Below are positions 46,301-58,978 of a DNA stretch of 64,000 nucleotides, in pieces; position 1 is the first letter of the stretch, and each line of letters starts with the position of its first letter. This DNA comes from Coniella vitis (taxonomy: Eukaryota > Ascomycota > Sordariomycetes > Diaporthales > Schizoparmaceae). Made by a program: the position numbers and the translations under genes. The stretch is from assembly GCA_011317545.1 (NCBI GenBank), contig WUJK01000014.1, forward strand, positions 682,001 to 746,000, in the 5' to 3' direction. A model generated the notes under the pieces. It had not been told where the DNA came from. It searched no databases and worked only from the letters and a program-made list of their open reading frames with translations.

Positions 46301-49300
46301 GACCCGGTCCGGGGAGCTTTTCTCTCCTATGAAACATTAGATCCTTGTCAATCTGACTGATTAGTCAGTGCCCTTCACGGTAAGTACTATATAAGGTACT
46401 CGTTTTAGCTAAAATATTCGTGGCATCGACATATCCCTGATGCAACAGGACCGTTTCCGTCTCAAGGTATCTAAAAGTGTCTTTGGGGTCGTCTAGAATT
46501 CATGACACTTACTTAGCCGTCTAGGGAAGTGGCTGATAAGTAGCATCTCTGAGTCCAGACCCGGTCTGTATTGTCTGGACTTGTCATCTGGACGCCTCTA
46601 TTCGTAGTACTTAGTAATATAGAGACGCAGGAAGTCTCAACATGCTATACTTTCCATACAGTCTGCTCTGGCAAACCCTGTTCAATATGCTTGACGGCGT
46701 CCGTTGAACGAATTATACATCTCCCAATAATCGGCATTGTGTTTAGGGCTAGTCCTTTTTTGATCTCATCACCATATAGTATACGTTTGCAGTCTACTAT
46801 GCTGTTATGAGACCTTTACTTCTGCGTGAACATCTCCCTTGACCTGATTTCTTGTCAAAGCAGTTTCAACATTCCTGGCTGGTACTGGTGCGGTAGGACT
46901 ATCCAGTCCGTCCTCAATTTAATATCCTCAGTGCTATCAAGGGGCTTGTCTCTCTTTTGGGGGTTCTTGTTTCCATATATCAAGAGCACAGTGCTAGGCT
47001 TGGTTTGATTGAATACGAATGGAGTAGGACTTGAAGCAAACCATCTGCGGTGGTCCTATATGTACCTGGTCTTTTTGTCAGTCTCCCTTTCACCCCTGAT
47101 ATGTGGTCTATAGATAACACTATAGAGAGGCCCTTGGCCTTTATCCTGACCGTGGCTTCCTGCCTTTTGTTATTTGTCCGTGTATTTGTCTTCTTCGTTG
47201 TCCGTTGTGGTTCCGCCTACTTTGCAACTCAGGGCAATCTGACCATACTCAAAGCACATACAGACCGATAAGCCAGCCAGCTAGGCACACGCGACCGCGG
47301 TGAAAATCACACCCCATATACTTTTGTGCCTTCTTCCTCTTTCTACTTGTTTCGTTCCACAGGTTGGATTGGCCATCCTACGAACACGTTTGTATACACA
47401 CGCACACACATATATACACATACACACACACAAGGATAAGAGCCGCCACCAAGAACGTCGTGGTCCACAGATGCGAAGAGCACTGTCAGCGCTAGCGGGA
47501 AGGGTACTCAGCAACCTTCGGATAATTTTAGCCAGTCCCAGGACGTCGTCCCCAGGGGAAATACGTCTTCTCCCTCTCTTTGCTTGGCCCCCGTTGCCGG
47601 ACGACAACCAACAACATTCCTAAAAGCAGCTTTTGTCTTTTCATTCGGACGCTCGCTAGACGAGAGCGTATATCTGGAGGCTGACACGAGCCCGCAAGCA
47701 AAACGACGACGCCTGTGGCCTTGGTTTCTGGACACGATACGACAGACAGGATACATAGCAGCGACGTGAACACCTCCACTTCTGGCTTCAGATCTCCAAC
47801 TCTTTGTTCTGATTTTCTCTCACCGACGCTGACTGGGTACGCCTCAAGAGAAGCCGCACACTGATCCAAGGCACATGTGCATTACACATATACAGACATA
47901 CTTTGGGTATCCAGTGATCAGTCCTACAGTCGAAAGCTGTGGAAAGAGCGTCAGCAAACAAAAAGCGACCGTACTGACCGACCGCCGCAAGCCCGCCGCA
48001 CAGGCCCAAGCCAGATATACATAGCGCTGGCGGACGCTATCGACCCACAAAAAGCATAAGGTCATCTCATCCACAGCCTGCTGCTGATCAAACGAGGGCA
48101 CTGTCATCCTGTTGCCACCGGCTTTCATCAAACTGCCCACCGCATTCCAGGCCATCCTGCTTGTGCTGCTCGCCCCAGATCTGTTGTGTTGTGAGAAGCC
48201 GCAGCAGACCTATCGCAAGCGACATTATCGCATTGACTTGGCGGTTAGAGGGTCTGTCTGTCTGGGGACACGGTGAGAGTCGTGTGACCCTAGCAGCAAG
48301 CATCGCTCACTGGCCCCCCTGACATGCAGCTAGCAAGTGCGCTAAAAGTCAATCAGTGCAGCCCTACATTCTGACACAATCCTGCTACTGTATCCCAGCC
48401 TTTTTGTTGGCATTTCTTTTCCTCCGATAATCCTAGCCAAGCTCCCCGAAACAGGCACGAGGGAACAGAGACGGGAAAAGGAAAAAAGGAAGTATATGTA
48501 TATATATATATATATATATATGTATCCACGCCCCAAAGGAAACCGAAAACAACCTCGGATCCAGGAAAAGGCGTCCTTGTGGTTAAACACAGAAAACGAA
48601 TCCAGTTAGTCAGTTTTGGTCCAATTGGCCTGCTTCCCTCAGCGAGGCTCTGCTGCTGCTGACTCTCAATTCCTAGCGTACTTGTGCCCTCAGTCAGGCC
48701 CCTCTCGCAGAGGCTCTGCGATAGACATCACATGCTACAGGAGGTCTACCGGTACTAGACAGCCCACCAGCCAGCCCTAGCCCAGCCCTGTCCCATCCCC
48801 GCCCCCCTTGTGAAGAGGTCGCTGTCTGCCACTACCAGCGCCCCAAGTTTCTAGGCCCTCCCTGGTCGATCTCGCACTTAGCAGCGGGCGGCGCCCACTC
48901 AGATCACCGCGATCAGTCCTCTAAACAACCACCCCCTCCCCGACTCTGGCCGCCTCCCTTGGTGTGGGGCTGCGACCCTCAAACTCGCAAGCAGCTGCAA
49001 CCTTATCCACCCCCCATCTTTTGCCTTTTCCTTTCCAGCATTCAGCATTGACTAGCCAAGCCAGCAAGCCGATTAGTTGCTACTGCGCTGTCATCAACCA
49101 CATCCCGACCGATTGACCGATTGATTGGCTGACTATCCCTCTGTCTCTCTGGTTGATTGCTTTTTCGCAACTCCAACAAGCATCAGCACCGGTCCAATCT
49201 TTACGACACATACCGGCAGCATCTGGCGCACCTTCGCATCGCTGCGACCATCAAGCAACAACGCTCCAGCCGGCCTGCACCAACATCCTCAAGACTTGGC

Positions 49301-49901
49301 TTTATTGCAGTCACTTTGTTATATATCCTTTCGCTTCTTCTTCTGGCTGTCCTTCCCACTCCTGAGGTACGTCTTGTCTTTGCCGTCGTGTCGCGGCGAC
49401 CCACGCAACTTCTGCTCTTTCATCCCGTTCAATCAACCCAAACTCTCAGCTTGCCTCAACAGCCAGCGAGAGAGCGACGTCCAGGTTCAGGTCCAGGTCC
49501 AAGCGGCGCCCGACGCTCGTACCTGACGTACATAGTACGACTGGGTCCCACGTCTGACAGGCCAAAAGCTGGATAAATACCTTTTATCTTAGCGCCAGAG
49601 CCAATCTGCATCCGATGCTTCTGACCTTTTCTTGGGAATCCCACTCCCTCCCCATGTACTGTTCCTTCGTCACATCCTCCAGGCTGCCGCCCCCGTCGGC
49701 CATCGTCATCTCTGCAGCAGTCTCTTTTTTTTCTCCGTCTTCTTAATTTGTATCAAGGACACAGTCATCATCTGGGGATCTGTTGTTAACACCCACCTCG
49801 TCTGCAGCAGATATACAAACGATCCCAGCCGTATCCTACCGATCTCTGCACCCGAAACCTACAACCACAAACGCTCCGCTCCGAGAATCACAAGCCCTGC
49901 C
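43316..49901. other. 6.6-kb region without a convincing gene, upstream of the PUF gene
   Basis: Several overlapping open frames (for example 43573-44200 minus, 43834-44620 plus, 47500-48150 minus) overlap on both strands and show no conserved pattern. A CA/TA-rich stretch is at about 47400-47430 and a TA microsatellite at 48493-48524. From about 48700 the DNA becomes rich in C/T and CAG-type motifs and probably contains promoter and a long leader of the PUF gene, with several upstream ATGs. No tRNA or rRNA was recognised. Confidence 0.45.
48493..48524. repeat. (TA)n microsatellite
   Basis: About fourteen alternating TA units interrupted by one TG. Confidence 0.9.
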
Positions 49902-52815
49902 ATGGAGAGTGGTGTAAGTCTGCAGCCCTCACTCCCATTTTGCTCAAACTGCTGGCTGTGCTTGCACATCCCCTCGACCTCTACAGGATCGCTTGGCAAA
50001 ACACTCGGTGGCCGAACCCTAAGATGCACATTACTGGACAACAGTCAGCTAATCAACAATCTCCAGACCCAGGGCCAGCCTTCTTCGCAAGCTCGAACCC
50101 AGCAAAACCCTCACACAGTCAGTCGATTGTCTGGTTGGGTGAACGGCGGCGGTAACATTTGGCGAAATAATGCTCACCACCTGACCGACTCCCTTCCTTC
50201 GAGAGACTCGAGCGCATCAAGTTCGTATACCTGCCGCAGTCTTACGGATGAAGCACAAGAGTTGACATTATTCTTTCCAGTCTCTACACAGAGAACACAG
50301 GGCATCGGTGCTCCCGACAGCAGCCCATGGTCAAGACCCGCTCCCAACACCTGGAACTCTGCCGATAATCAGTCATTCCGACCGAACGCATCTCGAAGTA
50401 CCTCTCCCCAGAACGCTTTACAGACTGCAACGAGCACCTCTCCCCCATACAACCCGTCCCGTACCGCCAACAGCCAGGGCACTTCCTTTGCAGGATCTGT
50501 TTTTGGAGCACCATTTGCTTCGGGAGCTTATGCGAACTTCGCTGATGACACATTGGGGGACAATGGGAATGCGCTCCAGCAAAATTACCTTGGATTTCAA
50601 CGAGGCGTGCCTCCTACCCTCGATGATGTTCTGCCCTCTTCCCGCCATTCGGAGAGCGAGGCTGGTCTCCAATTCAACGAGACTCCCTCATTCCTCGGCT
50701 CACACTCCCGCCACCACTCGCGGCTCTCTCTCAGTGCAGCCTCAACTGGCTTTGCACAGCAGAAACCTGGCGCCCGCTCCCAGAGTCACAGTCTCAATCC
50801 CGGGAGCGAGCAAACACAAGCAATAGAGAATGTCCGCGCCAGCATGCTGAGAGAACGTCTGCAAGCGGGTTCTCCTGCTCCGCGAGTCAGTGCAGGTGCA
50901 GCAAGCACGCCACCACCGCCACAGCGTACCAACTGGCGTGACTTTACTACGTCGACCGGTAGTGCATTCAACCTGGCAAATGGAAATATGCAAGACACTA
51001 GGCGAGACTCTCTAGCAAGCGGGATGCAGCATTCTGCCCTCAATAGCCCCCGCACATTAGGTGCTCCACGGCAGACGGATCCGTGGACGCCGCCTGTTGC
51101 CCAGCTTGAAGAAACATTGGCCAGGCTCCAGAGATCACAAGGGCAGCTGTCAAGGCAGGTCACTCAGTCCCCATATCTGGAATCTTCCTACAACCCATAT
51201 GGCGACCTCCAAATGCAATTGATGCAGCAAATGCCCCAGCAGTTCAATGTCCCTTACGGCTACAACTTCTCCCTTGCTCAACCTCAATTCTATCCTCCTA
51301 CTGGACCCGCAGGCGTGGTGCCCCGAGGAGGGCGTCCTCAAGACTTGCCGGTGGGGATTCGGTGCCAAGAACTCGAAGAGTTTCGCCGGAGCTCCAAGTC
51401 CAACAAGAAATGGGAACTCAAGGTACGGGTCTTTGATCTTATTTACCCATTATTACTCGTGAAGATGCTAACCGCCCTCTCTAGAACGTGTTCGGCCGTG
51501 TTGTGGAATTTGCCGGCGACCAACAGGGTTCCCGATTTTTACAGGAAAAGATTCCCACTGCCAATAGCGACGACAGGCAGCGTGTTTTCGACGAAATCAT
51601 GGTCGACGCCAATGCTCTCATGGTCGACGTCTTTGGCAACTATGTCGTGCAGCAGCTTTTTGAGCACGGCACCATGGTTCAGAAGAAGCTTCTTGCAGGC
51701 AAGATGAAGGGCCACGTGGTGCAGCTTTCCACGCAGCTTTATGGCTGTCGATGTGTGCAAGAGGTTCGTATAGCCTATTCATTCCTCGAAATTAAACTGC
51801 AGTGCAAGCTGACCATGCTATTATAAGGCTCTTGAATACGTACTTGTTGAGCAACAAGTCGAATTGGCGAAGGAGCTGGAGCCTGAGATTATCCGAATCA
51901 TGAAGAGCGACAATGGCAATCACGTGGTACAGAAGCTACTGACCAAGTTGCCCCATGACCGCATCAAGTTCGTCTACGATGCTGTCCGTGGTCGGGTCTT
52001 TGAACTCTCACAGCAACAATACGCCTGCAGAGTCATTCAACGAATGATTGAAAAGGGCACAGAGGCAGACAAGGAGTTCATCCTCCAAGAATTCCACGAG
52101 GTTGCTGCCAGGCTCGTGACGGACAGTTGGGGCAACTATGTGGTTCAGGCGGTGATCCGTCAAGGCGGCCAGGAAGCACGTGCCAAAGTTATTCGACTCT
52201 GTATCGACCAATTCCTCGTCTTTTCCAAGCAAAAAGTCGCCAGCAATGTCATGGAACACTGTATTGAATACGGTGCCGAAGAGAACCGCCTCGAGATGTA
52301 TCATCTCATTACTCGGAGGGCTGAGGACGGTACAAACATGCTGCAAGTTATGTGGAAGGACAACTTTGCCAACTATGTCGTCCGTAAGTATATGGTCTGG
52401 ATACCCGTTACTGCTCAACCGGATAGATTTGCTGACAAGGATACCAGAAAAACTGTGTCATTGCCTTAAGGGTGCGGAGCAGGAGCACCTTGTCAAGGAA
52501 AGCAAGCCGTTCTTTGAGGCACGCAAGAAACCCAGCCGGCCTGACGACAAGTGGTTGGCGTTCGAGAAGCTCATCAACCAATTTTCTTCTCCTTCCAGAC
52601 ACGGCAGTGTCAGCAGTGGCGTAGATGTAATGCGGTCACAGTCACACCCCGACTCTTCCATGCCTACTCCTGATCTCACCACAGGCGGTAACAGTCCTCG
52701 GACTAGTTCTTCGCAGGACACCAGTGAAGGTACTCTTGAGCAGCATGATCGATACATTGCGGATCAGTTCAGCAAAGCCAGTCTCAACGATGTTACAGAA
52801 AAGGAGATGGCCTAA
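49902..52815 (+). CDS. Pumilio/PUF RNA-binding protein (Puf3-like)
   Basis: Model exons 49902-49911, 49987-50220, 50281-51422, 51485-51763, 51828-52383, 52448-52815 give 862 residues. The first 480 or so residues are low-complexity Ser/Gln/Asn/Pro-rich. The C-terminal part holds PUF repeats with their core motifs: NVFGRVVEFAGDQQGSRFLQ, NALMVDVFGNYVVQQLFEHG, QLYGCRCVQEALEY, MKSDNGNHVVQKLL, QQYACRVIQRMIEKG, TDSWGNYVVQAVIRQG, KQKVASNVMEHCIEYG and WKDNFANYVVQK. Each repeat helix reads bases in 3'UTR sites (UGUANAUA type). The repeat code matches Puf3-type proteins, which control mRNAs for mitochondrial proteins; that target set is inferred. The first two introns are multiples of three and lack stops, so retained forms would add residues. 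The start at 49902 is the only in-frame ATG of the open frame. Confidence 0.9.
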
Positions 52816-55632
52816 GAGACTTGCTATCAATTCAGCTTCCTCACACGGAATTTAAGCAAAAAAAAAAAGGTCTGCATATAACAGCCAACGTCGAGTATAG
52901 TGTTATTCCGAGTAGGGCTCGAGCTTTGTTTTGGCGGCTCTGGGAGCGGTTGTTCCTTTTGAACACTGGTATACATATTGCATGCCTGCGGGCCTACGAT
53001 ATATTTTCGTCTACTCTATATTGGTATTGGCTAATGGAGCCATGGTCCCCCGACCTCCGACGTTGGAAACTACACACCCCACATTATACGTCTTTGAGAC
53101 GATTTTTCTTGGATATATTTTGGCCTACGCTGACGGAAGTATTGAAGTGGGCCATGGCCTCGTCAATGGGGAAGGAGGGCGACAAAGTCTTTTTTTTCTT
53201 TTTCCCCCAAGTTCAAGTAAAAAGTATCTTGCTAGGCCAGCAAAACAAAACAAGACACGCAACACGGACACCGGGCACACAAAGCGGCAAGATATAATGG
53301 TCATGATGGTATTTTAATGGGTAAAAAGTCTACTGGGGTTTTGCTGTCGAAATTGAATTTTATCTACTGTTTGTTTTTTATGTGTCGCTCGAGATGTTAG
53401 TTGGCGAAGGGTTTCAGGAGCAGCGGGTGGATTGCTTTTTGTGAATAGTGTATGATTCTGAATGTTGTCTTTCGGCTGATTACCCTAGGTAGAGATTGAA
53501 CATTTAATGAGATTGAATAAAGCGAGCCCCACAATTTGCTAATCAACGATCCGTGTAAATGACTTGATTCATAATTTTAAGAAATATATCTTATAATAAT
53601 AATATTCGTTAATGTATTAAATTCTTTGCTTTTTCAATAAACAACAGCAACTATCAAAATACTATATAGAAAACTATTACCTGATTACCTTACAACAACG
53701 ATTATATAGCATATGATGTTTTATAGAACTTATCATGAAAAGCACGTAACGTACAGTACAGGTGAGTAGGATAATATAACCGCAATCGTGTATTACTGAA
53801 TCCCCTGGAGAACAAATCTATCCTGAATGCCCATTTATCAATTGCAAGTGTCGTCCTTGCAGCCCAAACAACACCTCCTGTACGATATATATCTCGTACT
53901 AGCTTGGCCGTGCGCTGCAGATATGTACGCTTTTGCTACCCAGAAAAAAATTCTGTGGTGCTGTTGAGATATTGGCTTCGTAGCGATTACATAGCTAAAC
54001 ATCTAATATTCGGGTTAATGTGCTACTGCTTTTATATTAGTATCTAGTCTCCATTCCAAGGGCTTAATTGTATATGTAGACATACTGAAATCAATACCCA
54101 TCGCACCATTGTAAGTTATGTAGCTAACCTTTTTTGTCTCCCCCGCCACTATACTGTTATGTAGCGTTCTACAAGAGCTCTCTAATCTTATTCAGAATTT
54201 CCGTTTGTCCGAATGTCGACTGCGCGATAGTTAAACGGCCTCCATAAGCAAAAGCGCCACGATGTTCCTCCTACACTATCCACTGATTCATCCCGCTATT
54301 TGTCTAGACAAAGTATTGGTCTGCTGGGCTATCACCTTGCCGCTCCGTTGCTTTGTCCGATTCTTGTTCTTCATTCTCTCAACGCTTTCCCTGCCTCAAA
54401 GCTGATACTATCTGGCCTCTAGAACACTGTCTTGCAATGATGGAATTGTCTACTCCCCTTGCAACAGTCAGCGTCCCTCGCCCGGTCATCATGGATTTGA
54501 CTATATGCACCTCAGCGCCGCCGGTGGCTTCTTCCGCTTGCGAACTGGACCCGCGCAAATGGCACCGCATAGACAAAGATCTCTACCTATACACATCCCG
54601 GCAAAGCGTATGGCTGTATATAGCGGTAGTAGATGAGGAAGAGCTTAAAGCAGAGAACCTGGTAGTCAAGGGATAGTATAGCCGGCAAACCGCTATCTGA
54701 TAGTAGCTCAGGTCATTTATGGGAGAGTCGACCTGGTGGAATCTGGATACTAAGGGACAACTTCATCCGCAAGGCCCACCAGGCCGTAATACAGGTGGAT
54801 ATTCTTTTCGGGGTTGATACTGTCGACCCACGACCGCAATGGGTTCTACAACAAGTATCGCTACAACTCAACAACCAGCTATAGGCACCGGTCGCAAGAC
54901 TGAGCATGCTATACGGCAGAGCTAACCCAAAACCAAATCCTCGGGCACCGCTAAGAGTACGAGAAGATGGAAAATGTAAAATACCGAGCAAGATACGCAA
55001 TCCTGACTATCATCCCATCACCCAAAGCCAAATTAACTGCTTTACGGAGAGTGAAGAGTCGCAACGGAACATACGTAATGAGAGTGATGATATAAATAAG
55101 CGCTTTTGTTTATCTCTAGCTTTCTTATACATTCCCCTCCCCTAGTTCGGTGATCGCTATCTTACGTATATGCAACGGTCATCGGGGGGAACCACCTGAG
55201 AGCCATAGCTATAAATTCTCACTTATACGATGCTTTAGTTAAAGCAGGCGTATCAGCAGTGGGCTGCGGCCACGACCACGTCAATGATTTTTGTGCTCTG
55301 CTACCACAACAAAAGCAGCAGTATAGTGATGAAATCCCCTATCCTGGCCCTTGGCTGTGCTCTGGAGGCGGCAGCGGATTTGGGGAGTACTGCTCGTATG
55401 GCGGACAGCGATTTCATCGACGAATGCGAATTTGGGAACTCGATACGAATCCTGGGAGCTTGAGAATACTTGGAAAAGGGTCGAATATGCTGGGGATAGA
55501 GTTGGTGAACTGGTCCTAAGAATGGAACAGTGACTGATCTGCCGGAAGAAGATGAAGGCAGGAGATGCATTATAAATTAATATGTATCTGAGCAAGGGGA
55601 CTAGCGGGTGTGCGTTAATTTCTAAGAGGCAC

Positions 55633-55666
<34 letters not shown>

Positions 55667-55891
55667 AACAATCCTTTGTAGAGTCCTGTAATCCAAAAAA
55701 TGATACGTGAGTATAAGCCTGCATTCACTGATAAAGGCTATGGGTCAAACTGATCAATCATCAGCCCTAACCCAATCTTATTCTAGTTATACATGAAGTA
55801 CGTAGGTATGCAACTTTGAGGTCCCAGGATCGAAGACATCGTTCCAGTACAGATATAAACTCAGAGACCCAGGAATGTTGCTTCCCAAGTT
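52816..55891. other. PUF 3' flank, then start of AT-rich decayed region
   Basis: To about 53.4 kb this is PUF 3' flank. Beyond that the DNA is strongly AT-rich, full of TA-rich words, with no intact gene. A coding-looking stretch ends at 54676 on the plus strand (from about 54550: RKWHRIDKDLYLYTSRQS, then YIAVVDEEELKAENLV) but has no recognisable start or family. Confidence 0.5.
55635..55664. repeat. (TA)n microsatellite
   Basis: About fifteen uninterrupted TA units in the AT-rich block. Confidence 0.95.
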
Positions 55892-56206
55892 TCAACAACT
55901 AACGATATCACAATCCGCACGCATGCTACACTCTGCTGCCTCGATTTTTACTGGATGAAACTCACTTGAAGAAATAATTCCAAGATTCTGCCCTCTAACC
56001 TCTTTTTTAGGGTATAAATTATATTCGTGAAGTAGCAATTGGGTTTTTAAGGCTATTTTCTCTGCTGCATCATACCTACCCTGTCTGTTCAGGTTGTGCG
56101 CTAAGTTGAGCATTACCCGCGGGGTTGGGAGTCTAGGAACACCTTGGAATTGATTGAAGATATATCGAAGAAGATTCTCAGAATCAATACATATTGAGGT
56201 GGGCAT
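55892..56206 (-). pseudogene. Fragment of a TPR/Clr5-type fungal protein
   Basis: The frame reads NLLRYIFNQFQGVPRLPTPR, VMLNLAHNLNRQGRYDAAEK, IALKTQLLLHEYNLY and later a shortened EAAECSMRADCDIV. This resembles the tetratricopeptide stretch (LAxNLxxQGRYxEAExxAxxxxxLL) found in fungal Clr5-domain and heterokaryon-type proteins. Only about one and a half repeat units are present, no Clr5 or upstream domain is visible, and the flanking DNA is AT-rich, so I treat it as a relic. The family call is from pattern memory and moderate at best. Confidence 0.45.
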
Positions 56207-56385
56207 AATATGTGCGGGTATGAGTAGTTTTCTGGAAGGCCAGTACTTGCTTCAGCAGAGTGAAGTTATGTAACAAGGATTCCACGTTATTGCTCTAGCG
56301 GAGAAGTACATAGTAGTACTTGCTCTAGTATGCACGTGACGGTACCTCGCATTCTAAGCCACGCAAGTCAACTTCACCAGACACA

Positions 56386-56745
56386 GACAAGTTTCTGGCA
56401 GGCTTTGAGCAGTTCGTGCTGGTGGCTGTGGTTATTCTCGCCGATCTGGTGGCCAACATTAACCCACAGGGAAACGATATAGATCCCTGGTCCATTCTCG
56501 CGTATCATGAGAGATTTGAACCGCCATATTGTTCCCGGATCCTCTTCGAGCTAAAAAAATCGAAAGTGAGATCCGGAATACATGTATAACACAGTACGAA
56601 AGATTACTCGTATTGCGAATTCGTCGTGAGGTTACAGCGGGAACTAGGTTAGACATCTGGAAGGTTAATAAATGGATCCAAGATACGGGTTTTAAGGAAT
56701 ATATAATGGTCATGTACCATGGAACTTATCACTGTTCCTAACCAG
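56386..56745 (+). pseudogene. Unidentified coding relic with one frameshift
   Basis: Frame one (from about 56386 to the stop at 56587-56589) reads KFLAGFEQFVLVAVVILAD, LVANINPQGNDIDPWSILAY, HERFEPPYCSRILFELKK. Frame two (ORF 56529-56741) takes over from about 56550 with YERLLVLRIRREVTAGTRLD, IWKVNKWIQDTGFKEYIMVM, YHGTYH. Both halves look like one globular protein, and the second begins where the first decays, so a single indel is the simplest reading. I do not recognise the family. The surroundings are AT-rich. Confidence 0.4.
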
Positions 56746-57906
56746 CCGGTAGGGCCCTTAAAATAGTCGGCTGGGATAAGGTAGAAAGAAGGTGGCTTAG
56801 CAACCAGTTTGAGATGGTCCCCAGCCTTGAGTTGCTCTGAGATAATTCACTGATCAAAAAGGGCGCCCTTGGCGCCGTAGCGCGTTCTCATCATATACTT
56901 TGTTACAGTAACCCCATTACTACGAGGGGATCAAGGTGAATGGTAACAGCCAGGTTGCCCTGGTGACCAGGTTTTCAATTGCCAGAGTTTTCATCGTCTC
57001 ACCCTTGTCTCAGAATTCAAGATATTCTTGCAGCCTCTTGTATCCCTACAGCTTCACGATTATTGAGGCATATACAGTAAAGTGTTTTCTTATTATAGTC
57101 TTCTTTATCCCAGAATTCAGGCTACTTGGCTCAGCATCTACAAGTTTAGTCATTTGGCTATACTAAAATACGGTTGTGGCTAAGGCCGAAGTCCTGCACA
57201 TAGTTATGCACGCAAACCGTATCTATAAGAATCAACAATACTTCCACGTAGCATTGTTCAGCCGTTGCTGGATATGGGAGCCATCTTGAGCTTGTCCCAA
57301 GAAGAAATTTGCCATATGAAGAAGCTCTCACGGATATGGAGCCTTCTTTAGTTTCTTGACTCCCATGAATCACATTTTATAAGACGCCTTCAGATCAGCC
57401 CATGACAATCACGTGCCGAAGCGAGCATATAGACTTGCCGTCGGACGCGCCAGAGAAATATGGAAGCATATTTGCGATGCGGTTGAACCTGCAAACTCAC
57501 AATTCGATCATCAGAGAAGATTCATCCGAGCGCTAGTTTCCACTCATTTTCCCTTGAGAGATACGCCAAGGGTTAAGCATTTGCGCACTATGGGCATATA
57601 TCCCCTTCCATTCTGTGAAGCTTTGATCTCTCGGGCGGGACTGCGAGAGCAACTATGAATAGGCTACCCGCCAGTTGTAAAATGCCTTTCCTTGGACATG
57701 AGCGTATCGAGGTGCAGCCTACAGACAAGTAGCAGAAGTGGTGCATAATTTGAACAGGGCCTACACCAAACGAAAACCACCAAGCAAATGTGGGATTTTC
57801 AAGAAACTCTGGCAAATCCAGGTCTTTATGTTCGATTTCTGTCAGTATCACAATTAGGACTCCATTACATAGTATACTTGATATGCTCCATTGACTGTTT
57901 CATATG
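56746..57906. other. AT-rich region without supported gene
   Basis: An 81-codon open frame at 57413-57658 (plus, MPKRAYRLAVGRAREIWKH...) is too short and isolated to call. Nothing else seen. Confidence 0.4.
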
Positions 57907-58978
57907 CTAGAAACCTTGTTCAATAAGACTTTCCAATAAGGAGAGCTCCTCTTCAAAGCCCTCTTCACTTGCAAGATCAAGAACGCTTTGCCCATTTGTG
58001 TTTTTCGCAAGGGGATTGGCACCTCGTTTAACCAGAAACCTTATGTACTCCGTCTTCTTGCCTTGCACTGCAACGTGCAGCGCAGTTCCGAACGCCATGG
58101 ACTTATTTGCATGGAAGAAGTCTGAATCCCACTCCCACTGCAACATGTCAATAGGCACCCCAGCCTTATCGAGCAAGTACGCCATGGCCTCGACGCGTCC
58201 GCCCTTGTCAAGCACCGTGACGGCCTGATGAAGGGCGTTGGACTGCGTGAAATCCGCTCCATGTGCGCGAAGAATTTCGAGGGTTCTGGGGGAACAGAAC
58301 CTGCCAGCGCGACTGGCCATATGATTATTCCGACCTGGTGATCGAATCATTGGATCTGCTCTGTGCTTCAGTAGCCACTGGACTTGTGCTTCACCTTGTA
58401 GGAACAAACTGTCGCGGTTGTTAGCTCGATTCAATTCCTCGTATTCTGTTGATATATCCGGTTTCTGAACTGCTGCTCGCCCGCCGTACTGCCAGAATGC
58501 GGAACATTTGTTTCAAATGTTGATGAGGAGTATTTATTGTACATTCCTTCTCATCAGTGAACGCGATTTAAAGGACCGGGACAGAGACTTACCACATGAT
58601 TGGCAACGTATTACCGCCGCTCACCGGCTGATTTATATCCCATCCGCTCTCAAAGAGCAACTCAACAAGATCCCAGTGCTTGCGTGCTATTGCGCCGCGA
58701 ACCGCCCAGGAAGAAGGCTTGCAGTTGTGCTGCTGAAGAAGACAGGCAACAAACTCAACATGCCCCGCCCTGGCCGCTTCATCAAGCGCGTGCTGTAGTA
58801 TGAATTGTTTCTTCTCATGGAGTGTCCAATCAAGGCTCCAGCTCTCTCCCTCTGGTTCCAAGCCATCGAAATCCTCCAGCTTGCGTTGTAAATGTGCCAA
58901 GTCTCCTGCCGCAGCAATGCTCTCGATGTCCTGGAGGAATCGGCCATATGTCCCGGACGATGATGGCTCGCTAGCCAT
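57907..58978 (-). CDS. Ankyrin-repeat protein, possibly damaged
   Basis: Exon 1 from the ATG at 58978 reads MASEPSSSGTYGRFLQDIES, then ankyrin-like units: LDEAARAGHVEFVACLLQQH, AIARKHWDLVELLFESGWDI. Exon 2 continues with VQWLLKHRADPMIRSPG, RTLEILRAHGADFTQ, ALHVAVQGKKTEYIRFLVKR, GANPLAKNTNGQSVLDLA and ends EELSLLESLIEQGF. Joining 58625 (donor GTGAGC) to 58488 (acceptor GGCAG) closes the frame at 311 residues. However the coding look continues past that donor (SGGNTLPIMW) to a better GTAAGT donor at 58592, whose phase fits no visible acceptor. So either the first splice is right or an indel has broken the gene. Ankyrin proteins mediate protein contacts; no partner domain is visible. It is the most intact gene in the AT-rich block. 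Confidence 0.6.
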
